Assembly: GCA_008360955.1 (NCBI GenBank)
Contig: LUCM01009385.1
Location: 1-64,000 of the forward strand
Direction of reading: 5' to 3'
Source: Fasciolopsis buskii
Lineage: Eukaryota; Platyhelminthes; Trematoda; Plagiorchiida; Fasciolidae
DNA: 64,000 nucleotides
This document shows positions 45,101 to 57,883 of the stretch, in pieces. The translations under genes and the position numbers were made by a program. The notes beneath the pieces were generated by a model. That model was not told the origin of the DNA, searched no databases, and saw nothing but the letters and a program-made list of their open reading frames with translations. The stretch's first letter is position 1. Every line of letters starts with the position of its first letter.

Positions 45101-48054
45101 TGCCGTTTATTTCCTACCTAGCTTCTATTACACTCTTTATGTTACCATTATCGGTGGAAAACAGTGATTTTACTTCACTATACAAGAGTGGTGCCCCAAA
45201 AGTTCAGTAAACATCAAATAATCGGCTTGGTTATGGCGATTTAATCTAGGTTGAACTTCAGCGTGCACTACAGCTATATCGACAATAGTCTCGCGCATAG
45301 GTACAGCTAAACGGTCTGAGTTGCAATTTGATGAGACCGGCTTCTAGCTTCACTGAGGCCAGAAATGTCCGTCAATCAAGTTAAGACGTCACCCTGGTTT
45401 GCGCAAACACATCCAAGAAAGGGGAACTCAGAACATTTGGAGACTATCAGCGAGTGAAAAAATGAGACGAATCTCTGTGCAATTGGATGAATGAAGTTGA
45501 CTGACTAAAACGTTACCAGAAACTAAATGGGAGGGTTGACAAATGGTTTCCTCCCCCAAATACGAGCCTTACTGAATTTATCTGATGAGATGAAGTAAGT
45601 GAATCATGGAACTAAACAAACATCGTGGAACTTGCGTCTTGCAGAATGACAAGAACGACGATCTCATTTATAATAACGGGAAGGCAGACTGAGAAGAGAA
45701 GAATAGGCGTAGCATACGGGGTTTTTTGAAGCAAACAAAGGAAATAATCAAAAATGGTTTCGTTTGACAAAGAGGAATGAAAGACCTTTTTAAACCTAAC
45801 TGCTATGTATTTTACCCAATGTATCCGAGTAGGTGGAACAAAAATCTCAGGGTTGAAGGTTTAAAAAAATGCAAGTTTGACTTTTACCATTGTTCTCCGA
45901 AAAATTAAATTTATTCTCGGGGACTGAATAGAAGCATAGCCCTTAAAACCACTGCTTCTAGGCATAAACTGTTTCGGAATAACGTTATTAGCTCATCTAG
46001 AAATAATAGCATTATGGAAAATGGCCAGTTCGTTAATGTAGGCTGAGTATAAATATGGGAACAGAACATCAAATTAAGGAAGGCCGGTACCATGAAAATT
46101 GTACAGAAATATTTCTTACATCTTGGTGACGCACATATTCCCAAGGAGAGCCTATTAATTTGAGTTTGACAAGCAATATTTAAGGGAAATAAACTCCAGC
46201 TTACGGCTAGCTACAAGGGAACGAATAGAAAAGTTTATCAGCTAAACTATTTGTGAACATTGACCGCTGATTATCTTTACCATAGACCAGCCATTTTCTT
46301 CCCTGTTCTTTTGTCAGCCGGTCAGATGAAATGATCGACGTCTATGTCATCCTGCGAATGCCTTGTTATTTCTTACCAACAACACAAATTCTGTTACATG
46401 ATGAAATTCACCTGAATGAAGTAGTCGCATAATTTATTTTGAGTAGCAGATCACTTGCTGACAAAAGTAGTAAAATAAGCGCAGTAATTACTTTCGGAAT
46501 TTCTCACTCGTTTGTTTTGGCGCTTCATGACATTTATTTCCCACTTAGCTATGGCGAACGGTAGAGCGGATGAAAAATTTACTGGATGAGCCATCATAAT
46601 GAAGCCTTGAAGGGACCTGGAAGACTAGAGTTTTCGTGCTCTAGAAGGGGCAGCACTACCACAGTACTACGGCAAAACGAAAGTATGGTTTAAGATTAGA
46701 GTTAGAAAGCACTAGGCTGCTGCTACCCCGAAAGACAAGTCTAGCATTTGTGTGAGAAAATATCCCTGCCATGCTATCAGTTATCTGACTCAGCCTTCAC
46801 AAGCTTAGAAAGGTGTAATGAAATTATTCACTGAAAAGGTTTTGGGTTGGTTTATTACAGAATCTAAATAGGGACACTCAATTCTAGAGACATTACAGAA
46901 TGCTTCTCGAGCACCCTGTGGCAACAGCAGTTTCAACTATCGCCAACACAATACAGAAATCCTTCACCGGCTCTGTGTAGATTGTTGTTAAAAGAGAAGC
47001 CGATGTTTCAAAAAGCCAGACACATCGCACACATTTGCACGAGGCGAGGGGAAAAGCAATAAAAATGAACATACATTAAGGACCATTTAGCCGACTTTGA
47101 CCTACGAAAAGCGTTTGTTCAATAAGCAAAGCGGACACCCGCGTGCCAACTAGAAAAAAGTCAGCCGAGGGACGAAAGCGAGAAGACTGAACATATTCAA
47201 ATTAGCAACTACCGCAAATCACAAGCTGGAGGAAAAGTTATATTCACACAAACAGTTTGACTGTGCACACTAGCGGCTATTACCATTAAATTCCCACGTG
47301 AACAGACGAGTCATAAGCCCTGGTGAAGCTAAAGTTCTGTTAGCAGATAACAGCAATACAGGCAACATTTGGTACAAATCAGAGCCTTTTGCAATGAAAA
47401 CCGTATTTCATTTGGAATGACTGGTAGGGTGTACTCAGTTTAGATTAGAGAAATGGCATCCTTTACAAATGAATTTATACAGGAGAAGAAAACACTTCAG
47501 GATTCAGGGCTTCGGCGGTAGTGGATGATAATCTGGACTGTTCTATTAGATTAGAAATGATTATTTTAAACAACGTGCCTTGACATTTTGCAAGAAACGT
47601 AGTCGCCTATAAGAAAAAAAGTGGAAGGTGCTAATCCCCAGTCATTAATATTTGACAAGCTGTAACATATCAGCGAAACAAGTCTAATTAATTGAGTGTG
47701 AAGCTACGGAGAGTAGATATCTGTTCAGTTGAAACGGATATCCTCCAGTAGATCGCAGGAGGACAATAGTCTGATCTGCAGAATTTTTTTAAGTTCTGCA
47801 GGATGTATATAAAGAAGTCTTTTGTGCGGATTTCCTTGAAGCTGAATGGAGCCTGCAATGCATTTTGTTATCCGTGTTTTTATGCACTTTTGCGTGATGT
47901 TCAAGCTTTTGTACTAATTTGTGTTCTTGTGTCCTTGTTGCTTAATTTCAAAACAGTTTGCCAATAAGAATTTGCTTTATTTTCTCATTAGCAAGCGCGT
48001 CAAAATATCAGTGTTCTACGAGGTACCGTTTTCAGCAAGGGAAAAATCCCGACA

Positions 48055-48235
48055 GGCGGTAGTCAAGAGGATAAAGTCGGAGCTTTGGGATGTTCAGATA
48101 GCTTGTTCGAACCGACCCATCGCCGGTCACCTTCTCAAATTGACAGCTCCTGGTTGGCTGCGATCCACTTCCTGAAAATGATGTACTGTGTTAACTCATC
48201 AACAAAGGAATTTTTTAAATAAAAGAAAAGATAAT
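48055..48235 (+). mobile_element. tRNA-derived SINE-like copy, diverged
   Basis: The A box is TAGTCAAGAGG (48060-48070) and the B-box-like string TGTTCGAACC (48104-48113). TTCTCAAATTGACAGCTCCT follows where the better copies have their TTTCCCA..CAGCCCTC block, and the copy ends with AAAAGATAATTG. It lies in the presumed Frizzled intron in the opposite orientation to the gene. Confidence 0.5.
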
Positions 48236-48699
48236 TGAGACATTCTGTTACGGGCAGGGAACTATGCCAATCAACTGCCAATATGAAATTGGGCAGCGTC
48301 ATTCCTCGGTTCATTTCTATCAGTGACTAAGGAAATAGATAAAAAGTAGGTCGTCTGATCTTTTAACCTTTAAGTATCAATCTTGTCCTAGTTTGCGCAT
48401 TAAGAAAACACCCTTACTCAGATACATTCGACCACGGTGTTTGTTAGTGGCTTTGTACTATTACGGTGTTTTTGAAAGCTGCGTTTATTATGAAAAAGAT
48501 ATATATCTAGCCGACATTGGTCTGAAAAATATTGAGAAATTTTTGAGCCGAAGCTTTTACGGATTCTGAGGAGCTGGTATGTTTTTATTTGTACCAAATT
48601 TTTACCGTAGGCATGTCGGTTTGTCTGCGTTATCGTTGCTCAAGTTTACGGCCATGAACTAGTTTCGAGAACTAGAAATCATAAAAGATCCCAGACACT

Positions 48700-49420
48700 G
48701 GTGTACGTTGCTAAATCTAAACCCAGATCTATTTCTTGTTTTTCTTGCCTTTCGCTTCATTTCATGTGTCCACGCGTAAATACACGTTCACTTGTAGGCA
48801 CCTTATCACTCTCTTTCGGCTGCTCCTTTCGTTTTCTTCCTGCACAACCGCCACCGTCACCCAATGTCCCTATTTTGGTTTGCGTCTTCCTCCTCGAATT
48901 GGTTCATTCAATCGGTCCGCGTAGCACCACTGCCACCACCACCGGTGCTCTCACCACCCATAACTAACCAAAGCCCCGGGATGCTCTTTTAGTCGACACT
49001 GCGCTAGCTTTGTGCGCATATAACGACACATGAAATGTGGGAAACGATACTGTTGGGGCTTGTGGGAATTCGGAATCGGAAATCGGTTGCCCGCATATAA
49101 ATTCATTCATTGTTTCAGTATAATCCGAAATATAAGCTGTTCATCAGATGGTCCGTCATCAGTTTAGCTGGGCAACGCCATTCCGTCAGGCTAGTCTTTG
49201 TATCGAATCGGGCGCCGATACACGGATGTAAGGTTGTAGTGTGGGTGTATGTAAAACAAGTCATCTGACATTTGGGAGGACGAGGTTGCTCTCAGGTTAG
49301 TAAGGGACTACCGGTGAAGGTGTAGCTGTTTGTATAAGTGGGTGTAGGTAAAATAATAAACACAATCCAAATGCACCAAGGGTCGGTCTGGCAACCGAAC
49401 GCAAACGAACAGGAAAAGTA
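48700..49420. other. GC-richer block of unknown nature
   Basis: Unlike its AT-rich surroundings, this stretch is rich in C and G, with runs such as CCACTGCCACCACCACCGG (about 48927-48945) and a later G/T-rich part with two loosely similar segments (GGGTGTATGTAAAACAA near 49242 and GGGTGTAGGTAAAATAA near 49340). Two overlapping plus frames (88 and 62 residues) are Ser/Pro/Phe-rich and unrecognised. It may be a solo LTR or other repeat, but no terminal repeats or duplication were identified. Confidence 0.3.
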
Positions 49421-52400
49421 CTAGTTGAACACAAAAGGCTCACTCAGCTAGCTCAAAAACGGATGACCGCAAGTAAAATACGCAATCAACAGATCGGAGA
49501 TTACGAATCCAAAAAGCACAATTGTGGGTCCAATAATTTTCCATGGAAAAATATAGTCGATAATAATTCTTAAAATTTATTCACTTGTGCTACAGACGAG
49601 AATTTTTGTGCCAGGTATGGTTACCGGTGTTCCGTTTACAAACGTCTTTATTGTGTATTTCTTCAGCATACAGGTTTTCTTGCAATGTAAATAAAATTCC
49701 ATTTTTTGAAATTCCCGAGCATTCAGGAGAGTTAAAACAACAGAAGTAAAGCATACATCACACTCCACAAAAGTTACCATATGTGGCTTGCAAATTAGTG
49801 AACAAACATTTCAATTAGAATCATGTTCACCTTGAAGAGTTGAGTAAAGGCGACTCATATTTACCCACAAGACTGAAAAATGGGTGGAAAAACGGAGGAA
49901 ACTGGACCGTGAAGATCGAAATGGTACATTAATCTTATCCGAAACGGCAAGTAAATCTAGACTGAGAAGTCGTAAGTCGGACATCATAGCTATTCAATCC
50001 GGGCTGATTCTCAAAGGCTAACCGATCATCAGTAACACATGAAACAACACGTATCCATCACTAACTCTGCACTACCGAAGAGAATTGATGCAAGACAATC
50101 CGTCCTCGTGAAACATAGGTTTTCCTTATTCTGAGGACGAAGAAGGATTTACAGCCGATTTAATTCAGGAGCGATGAATGTCCATCAATGACGACTTGTA
50201 ATCATAGTGTAACAGCTGTCTTTTAATTTGTCGCCTTTTGGTAATCATTTAGCATTTGGTACTCGTTTTTTGTCTACATGTACTCCCTTACTAATCCTAT
50301 TGAGTAAACAATGCAATTTTATACATTCATGCGATGAATCGAACAGATGTGTGGCTATCAACAGCGTCGAACAATTTCTGCTAACTACCGTAAAAGCATC
50401 GACATTAGGCGGTTATGAGGATAGAGTTTAGTAGGATATGGAACCCTCTTCTTTACTTATTGAAAATTATCCTGTCAAGAGGCATTGAAGCAAGTAGTCA
50501 AAAAGGAATCTGTGTTCGCGGTTGTGTTCATAGCTGGATTTCTGAATCAGATATCAGTAGGTGAAGGGTGATTCAAATGGTGTTTTTTGCTGGGTAACAG
50601 CATATTTCTTTGCATTCTGATACGCAAACCAATTATGGTGCGAGGGCAATCGTGATCCTGACGTTTGTGGTCCTGTGTGGCATAAGAGCTGGTAAAGACG
50701 ATCTCATTGTGAAACGTCATCACAAGCAACTAAAGATTTCACATTGAATCTCTGCGGGGCTCTTCATGTCATTCTTAAGAATGGAGTATAGTTGTTCGAC
50801 GTGTTTATCATCGATAAAAATCAAGCAAAATAAAAGTAAATTCATCAAGCTCATGCCTAATTATCAGGACTTTGATGCATATCGAAAGGTGAACTTCAGC
50901 AAAAATAAGTTGACCCAAAAGATTCATCAGATCCGTTAAGATAGAATCATTTCAAGCAAATACGGAAATAATCACCTTTTCACTCTTGCTTCAGCTCTAA
51001 TCCAACGTAATGGAGTTCAAGAATCCTTCCCAGTAATATGCACTGTGTAGTGACAAATGTGATAAAAAAACAGGAGTTTTTCTGCAACCAAATGTAGTGC
51101 ACACGGATTCTGGAACCTTGTCGATCACGTATTACCCTGACTGACTTCCAGACCTTAACCTATAAATCTAATTACTTCTTGTCTTTTCCTGCCTGTCGGA
51201 AAGTGCACGGTTGGACCATGACCACCGGATGGAACCACTACTTTGACCTTGTCATCTGGATATGCGTTAAATAGAATGGCCGAAGGATTCTTTTTAGCGC
51301 AAGCCAATGGCACTGTTGCTGAAAGAGAAAAAAGCAGAATATGGGAGAAAAATGATTGGGAAGTAACAAGTGTAACCGCTGCCCTCTTAACGCCAGGAAT
51401 GGATAGCCAATTAACATTCTGACGTTTTACTCAGTTCGTGAGAGTGTTCATGTATGTGACATCGGCTTGGATAAAATGTTAGTCGATCATTCAAATGAGT
51501 TATAGTCGTTGCGGATTCAATGGACATATAAAAACGCTAACCGGCGACAAAAGGTGAGCGACATGAAGAAGACAGAGAACACTGAGTCAGTTGCTGTGCT
51601 AGTACCAAAAACCAAAATTCACGGTCATATCTTTTCACTCAAGACCTAATTACTGTATATCACCCTTGGAAGAAAATGGTGAATTACGAAGTTTCAGAAC
51701 TCAAAATACCATGTGGTGTTTCTGCGTCGAACTGTAAGCAAATAACATAAACGAAATCTTTTGGTCACCAGAAGCATGAAAATCTGGAATTCTTGCAAAC
51801 TGCCAATAGAACTAAACTATAGTTAACCCTCACAGGTTTTATCGCTCCGTACGTTTGGTACTAATTACGAAAACAGCTTTCATTGTTGAATGTTGAATCA
51901 CAAACTTTCCTGTCTATAGGTAAACTGCACAAGGACCTCGAACGACCTTGAATGAAATAATAGAAAACAGACTCTGGGTAGTCGGCTGATGTTGAACTGA
52001 TGTTAAATTCACTGGAGGAAAGAAACATCCGTGTTTCCAGTGCAGCTGTTTCAAATCAGGGCGGTACAAGCAATCCGCTCCAAAAGAAAATTAGGTTTTT
52101 CCGCTATGTAGAATAGATTACTGGAATTCCCAAAATTCCATTCGTTTAAGGACGCGAATAAGTTTTTCAATTTTTTTGTTCCTTTTAAGTGTTTCATTCG
52201 GGGAGAACATTTACACAGAACTGATGCTCAAATATTTCGCTCCTCGTTTTCTTTCGCAAATTGCTGTCTAAATAAAAATGCAGTAGTGAAGAGGTTATGC
52301 GGTAAATCTTAGATATTGATGCGCATGATTCATTGTTATTTAAAAGGAAAGTCAAGGATGAACTACGTTTCCAGCTAGTGGACTTCTCCGCCTACATCTA

Positions 52401-54456
52401 CAAATCATGAAACCAGTTCGGTCAATTTAGCTTCCGGATAAGCCAGAACCGTGGATAGGCATCAAATAAAAGGACAATTGTGAAAAACACCAAGAATTAA
52501 TAAGAGGACCCTTTTAATTTAGGGTCTGATGAAACTCCCGGAGCCCTTGAATGTGTCGCATTCTAATGACTGAGATTATAATCGCTCTCACTCTCTAAGC
52601 AAGGACCTTAACTAAAATGCAGTTAATTTCTTCAATTGTATGTGATCAGATGAACGAAAACAAGCATAGTGGGTTAAGATCAAGCTCGTGTGCAACATAT
52701 TGTTCAGCACTATAAAAGCGGGCCAGAAATTTTGGTGGCGTCGTCAATAATTCACTGGCTCACGATTTTCCACTTAATCTCACTTGCCCGTAAGTAATCG
52801 TCAATTAACGGCTGATTCGAATCAACCAGGATAATGCGCATCAGGAAGCATTAAGCATTTATTTCTTTTCTGTGTCAACTAAAATGATGACAAATTTCTG
52901 GTAGACATTTTGTCCGAAAGCCGGCATAACTGTCGGGTTTTTTCGATTCGGTGGTCGTTGGTCTGTATAGCTGTTTAGGCACATCTGGTCTGTCCCAGCG
53001 TGGTGCAGGGTGTCATTAATTTTGCGGTTAAGGAAATGATAATTTGGATACATGTAAAAATATGCACCCCGGTAACAATGTTGATATTCCCAATTTATAG
53101 ATCCACGAGGAAATAATGGAAAGCAACGTTTTACAGCAATTCATGAGAAATTTCCAGTGTGACCATAAAACTAGGCAAATATAATAAAATGGAAAAGAAA
53201 ACAATACTGGCTCTAGGGCCGAAGGTGCTTTAAAATGTATTCATTTGTTGTGAACAACATGGGAACGGTTAACTGTCCGATCTGTATTTTTTAATGGTAT
53301 TTTATATAAAATACCGAGCCTGTGATAAGGCACTCAGCAACCGACTGGGCTGCTTTTGCAACGCACACCCGCATACAAGCATTAGAAATATTTCTCAAAT
53401 GAAATAACAACAGTGCAGATTCATTTTGACCCCGGACTTTTACTCCCAGTCGCACTCATTTGTTCTGACTCGGATTTGAAATGCTCTTGATAACTGTTAA
53501 TCAACGAGTGGAATTCATGACTGCTGAGTGATTAGTTTTCATCTTGATAAGGTAGTAATTGTATAAACTCAAAATAATTGAACAGAAAGTGCAGGAAATA
53601 TTTGTTTGGTTCAAGTGACTAATAACATTTTGCGACCAACCTATTGCTTTCATTGACCGAAATTTCAAAGTCGAACGAAATAAGCAATGAGAAACAGAAG
53701 CATTGCCATACGGTAAATTACGCCCACCATTCAAATTAGCCCAAAAAACAGGAATCCAAGGCTTGAATCTCCATAGTTCAATAAGATGCCAATTTTTTAT
53801 GGCTGCAGAAGTCGATTTTGTGCAACTACTGTCATTCCAAAAGTTTGCGATCATGAATGTAGTCATTAACGGAACCGGGTAATCAAAAGATGCCAGAAGT
53901 GAGGAAATTTTACTATAAATAAAGAGCTACAAACATACGTAACCCGGAAAATTAAATGTAAAATGAACCCAGACTGTTTATTGCGAAAGGAACAAATTGT
54001 GTCCAGCATTTATTTTACATGAATTATTGGCCATCAAATCACTCGTGGAAATTTTCAACTAAATGTTGAATCGTTGAATGGAAACTGAGCACTAGATATA
54101 TCGAGGAGTTTCAAAGTAAATATTCTTTTAGGTGATTTGTTACCGTCTTCAGATATTTTCTACTTTTTTCTTACTTTCATCAGTGTGTTTGCATCGAAAT
54201 TAAATAACCAAAATGTATTTACAATCAGCCACACGGTAACCTTATGAGAAATTGACTTAGACTCATTTTTTTCTAATTATGAAATACAGATTTTCCTCTG
54301 GAAGAAGGATTCTAGATTCCTTTGAGACAACTTCGTAGAATTTTTAGTGTGACACGTATTTTTTTTTAAAAAGACTAATGTCCAAGGCAAGTGGACCTGG
54401 CGGTAGGCCGGAAACAAAGCAGAAAGTAAGGTGATGGACAGGGTAATTGGACTTAC

Positions 54457-56797
54457 CACTGGCCCACGGAGCTTTATCTCTTCTAGCTCGGCTATCTATA
54501 TGGTCAGCATGAGCACGTAGATCAACAGGTGCAACGTCGTTCTTGATGTTTACTTTGCTAACAGGGATTCCGACTTTCATTGTTCCATTCTCTGTCTTTT
54601 TTGTCGTGCGAACACAATGTGTCCAGGTGGTGAACGTTTTTCGATTGCACCATACCCACATCCCGGATGTGATTCCGACCACAAGAGACATGAAAACTTG
54701 CAACATATTCGCTTCAACCGAAGGGAACTGCAATCCGTCCAAACACAAATCAGCCTGAGCCCAATTGGTTCCATGAGCTGTTAGACAGCCAGAACGTTGA
54801 TCCAAGCGGTCCAGATCTTGTTGCCATTTTGAAAAATTTCCGTACTTGTAGATATTCACTGCAATCACGCAAATTGTAGGTATGATGTAGAGGATGGAGA
54901 AAATGCAAATCTTTGCCATAAGCTTGTCCAACCGCCGAATATTCCCGTTTTGCCCCGGGGCTACCTGACTAGTAAAAACTGTTGAACAGTTGGACGGAGC
55001 TTGATGGCCTTGCGTCACCTGCGGTCGATTTGAGATGAGTAGCAGCGCTGCGTGATGCTTTAAATTTGAGCGAACTGACACAAGAGAAAAAAATCCTAGT
55101 ATGAGAAAACACAATCCAATCACCAAGTAGCAGATTTGTGGAATCATAATAAAGAACAGCAGGCTGGAAGCATCGTGATGACCAATATGGCATAGTCCGG
55201 TCAACTCGTCGGCATCAATGCGATGTGTAAGCAATACGATCATGGTTTTCAATGCCGGCAAAGCCCATGCTAGCATGTGTAATACACTGCTGATTGCCTC
55301 AATACCTTCTGAGCCCCATTTACAGGCAGCTGAAAGAAACCATGTGACCGACAGCATTAGCCACCATATGTAACCAGCTTGTCCAAAGTAGTACAGTAAA
55401 ATAAACACGACAGTGCACCATGTGCCTTCGAAGCCAGATACAATGAGATAGGATTCACGTGATGGAATGCCAGGTGTGCCTGAAGCAGCATCAGAGATAG
55501 GAGGAAGTTGTGTCAAAGCGGTGTCTGCAGGAACAAGCATGGCCATCGGTGATGGATTCGTGGTCACATATTCTCGACAAGCTACACGATCACGCCCTAA
55601 ACCTAGTCGGAGTGCGAATCCAAGAGAGTAAAAAAGATAGCAAGCAGATATGTAGACAATCGGACGTTCTGGGTATGCGAAACGAGCGCGGTCCAAAATG
55701 AAAGTGAGTAGTGTCAGCAAGCACGACAACACACAGAGAACCGACCAGATCATCAACCAAATATCCGAGAACTGCTTTTCAGCCGGACGATAGAAAACAT
55801 CAGCGTGACACTGTTGAGCACATGTGATATTTCGCGTTGTATCTGTTGTTTTGTCTGTACGAATAGATAATTCAGAAGCTCGACAATGATGAACGCCTTG
55901 AAATAATTTGTGTGGGATGTCTTTAATTGACTGTTTGATCGTTGGATTTCTCACTAAGGCCTCCGATGGCAGTGTTTCCTTTGAATTTATGATCTGGTTT
56001 TGCTCTCCTGCATTTTGTAAGTCTTGTCTTCTTGAACTAAAAATCTGTGTAAGATCTGGGATCAGTTCTGCAATAGTTTGCCGACCAACACTAGAAAAAC
56101 CTTGTCCTAGCAAGGAGGCTGATGACTGATGGGACGACTGCTGGTCCAGGTGGTAATCCTGCGGTTGAATGCACATTGCAGTGGATTTGGGTAACGCATT
56201 ACAATTGAGTTCTTTTGGCCAGGGAAAACTGAAGCTTTTCATAATGGGTTCACACTTCGACTGCACATAACGACATAAGCTCTCACATGGCTGAAGAGTA
56301 GTCATGGAGTTCAGCTGAGGTGTACACATTGGAAAGTAAACAGTGCAGAGAAAAAATTTCAAGTAGTGCGAACATCCGACGCTGATCAGAGCCCGGTAGT
56401 CATTCATTCTTTTTGCAGCTTCATCTTGACTAGATAGTCCTACGGAATTCGGGAACCGCGTGTGAGCATACTGCAAACCTTGGCAGATCGGTTCATGAAT
56501 AGGGACACAGTGGTTCGATAAGTCATCCTCGAATAAAATGCCTGCTTGCTGATCGTCGGCACTGGGGGAATCCAGAATCAACGGTGGTACTCCTGCTTGG
56601 CTGAGGTCGACAGTGTTTGCTGAGTCAAATTCTTTGGATCTGGTTTTTCGCTTTGTAAACATGGGGGCATTTTCTCCATGATTGGAATCCCAACGTACAA
56701 GCGGCTGCCAGTCTCCTTCGTCGTTTTGCTGCACACTACAAGCAATCAGTTTAATCACACTTGTGAAGACCAAAAAAAGAAGTGACAAAGAACCCAT
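54457..56797 (-). CDS. fz: Frizzled-type Wnt receptor, main exon (780 codons)
   Basis: Seven-pass Wnt receptor of the plasma membrane. Residues 1-20 form a signal peptide. A Frizzled domain with ten cysteines (C97, C105, C142, C151, C158, C171, C175, C182, C199, C209) binds Wnt. A long linker (about 210-345) precedes seven hydrophobic segments near 346-368, 378-400, 459-490, 503-525, 545-573, 628-650 and 697-717. K720-TFTT-W725 is the KTxxxW motif that binds Dishevelled, so this is Frizzled rather than Smoothened. The start at 56797 has a good context (ACCATGG) and an in-frame TGA 12 bases upstream (56809-56807). The exon ends within codon 781 at GTG|GTAAGT; the open frame past that point is intronic. 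Linker and first extracellular loop (about 401-458) are longer than in typical animal Frizzleds. Subtype not resolved; the Frizzled domain looks closest to the 4/9/10 group. Confidence 0.95.
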
Positions 56798-57065
56798 GGT
56801 CGTTTTTCATGGATCACGGACTCACACGAAAGGGATTTGGCGGGAGAGGTTCAACCGATACGTCAACCGTTCACATCGGAGTTCACAAACAGGTTAACTT
56901 GATACCCTCGTTTGGAGTGAACTGGCGAGCCCGTTTAGTGTCTGGCTGACGGACGAATGGTCGTCATTCGCAGCGGTTAGGTGCCTTGTGTCATTTGCTC
57001 AATTTGATTGGTCTATCAGGGCTAGTCAGTGCGCGCTTCTGATTGGCCATAAGCTACAATCCACC
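56798..57065 (-). promoter_or_regulatory. Frizzled 5' flank with two CCAAT boxes
   Basis: On the minus strand, CCAAT stands at 57011-57007 (ACCAATCA) and 57046-57042 (GCCAATCAG), 35 bp apart and about 210-250 bases before the start codon. Both fit the NF-Y consensus and the spacing suits paired NF-Y binding. No TATA box at a useful distance was seen. A splice acceptor close to the start codon (GTGTGAG at about 56820) is also possible, in which case part of this region is intron. Confidence 0.4.
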
Positions 57066-57805
57066 AGGCTAGATAAATATGATGAAAACAAAGAATGATC
57101 AGTCTGACTATGGTCATCTAAACTTAAATTCACTTAAAAACTAATCTGTGGTTGCATCATTTTATCGGAACGAATTTAGTTTGCGTGCAGTAAATAAACA
57201 AATTACGAACACTGCCTTTCTTGCACATGCAGAATTCTCCTGTAATTATGGGAGTGCTTTCAGACTAGCAGAATAGTGACCATTAGCAGCGGGGTACTCT
57301 GACAATTTCCGTTTCACTTCCTAATCAAAATCATAATTTGAAAATCGTCCAGTATTTTACTAATTTATGCGTGAACCGTACTTCTAATAACGAGTCCCGA
57401 AAATTCCAAGTTGGTTACGAAAACATTCAGCCTGAGGAGTCGTGTAATATGGATATAAGTTCGACAGAAACATTTTACAGTTTACCCACCCATCAATTAC
57501 ACTTGCATCACTAGACAACGAGGCTTCTCTTAATTGACTGGAGCATTGTGCATCAGTGAACTGTGTCGAGAAGCTTTGCCATCACGGAAGGTTGCATCAA
57601 TATCTGAGCTTAACAAGGTCGTGGTAGTGTTGAGACAGGAACTGCTAGTAAACATGACTGCCACTGATACTATTTTCAAGTACCAACTAGTTTTTTTCTC
57701 TGCATATAAGCTCAGTAGTCCTACACTCCTAGAATGTCGTTCATAATAGCTTTCAGGTCTAACTGACGGATATAATCCATTACAAATCTGCAGGAACTGA
57801 CATAC

Positions 57806-57883
57806 CTGATAATCCTGTTGTCTGACATCATCGACCTTCACAGTATGATCCAAATGAAGATGAACTGCGCAACTTTACTGTTC
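57806..57883 (-). other. Candidate upstream (possibly 5' UTR) exon
   Basis: A 78-base segment lies between a fair acceptor (TTATTTCAAGTTCGCAG, ending at 57884) and a consensus donor CAG|GTATGT (GT at 57805-57804). All three frames contain a stop or lack a start, except a late ATGATG near the 3' end. It could be a non-coding 5' exon of the Frizzled gene 1 kb downstream, or chance. Confidence 0.22.

Larger units (their letters stand above)
39875..54456 (-). other. Presumed 14.6-kb intron of the Frizzled gene
   Basis: Bounded on the minus strand by GTAAGT (54456-54451) and a pyrimidine-rich acceptor ending in CAG at 39875. It contains a SINE-like copy at 48.1 kb, a GC-richer block at 48.7-49.4 kb and perhaps a gag-like relic near 42 kb; the rest is AT-rich sequence with short frames only. 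Intermediate exons cannot be excluded by eye. Confidence 0.5.

Noticed and set aside
54344..54456. C-terminal extension of the Frizzled open frame beyond 54457
   Set aside because: It begins exactly at a consensus GTAAGT donor and is rich in unrelated residues; treated as intron.
54457..56797. Smoothened instead of Frizzled
   Set aside because: The KTxxxW motif directly after TM7 and the ten-cysteine domain are those of Frizzled.
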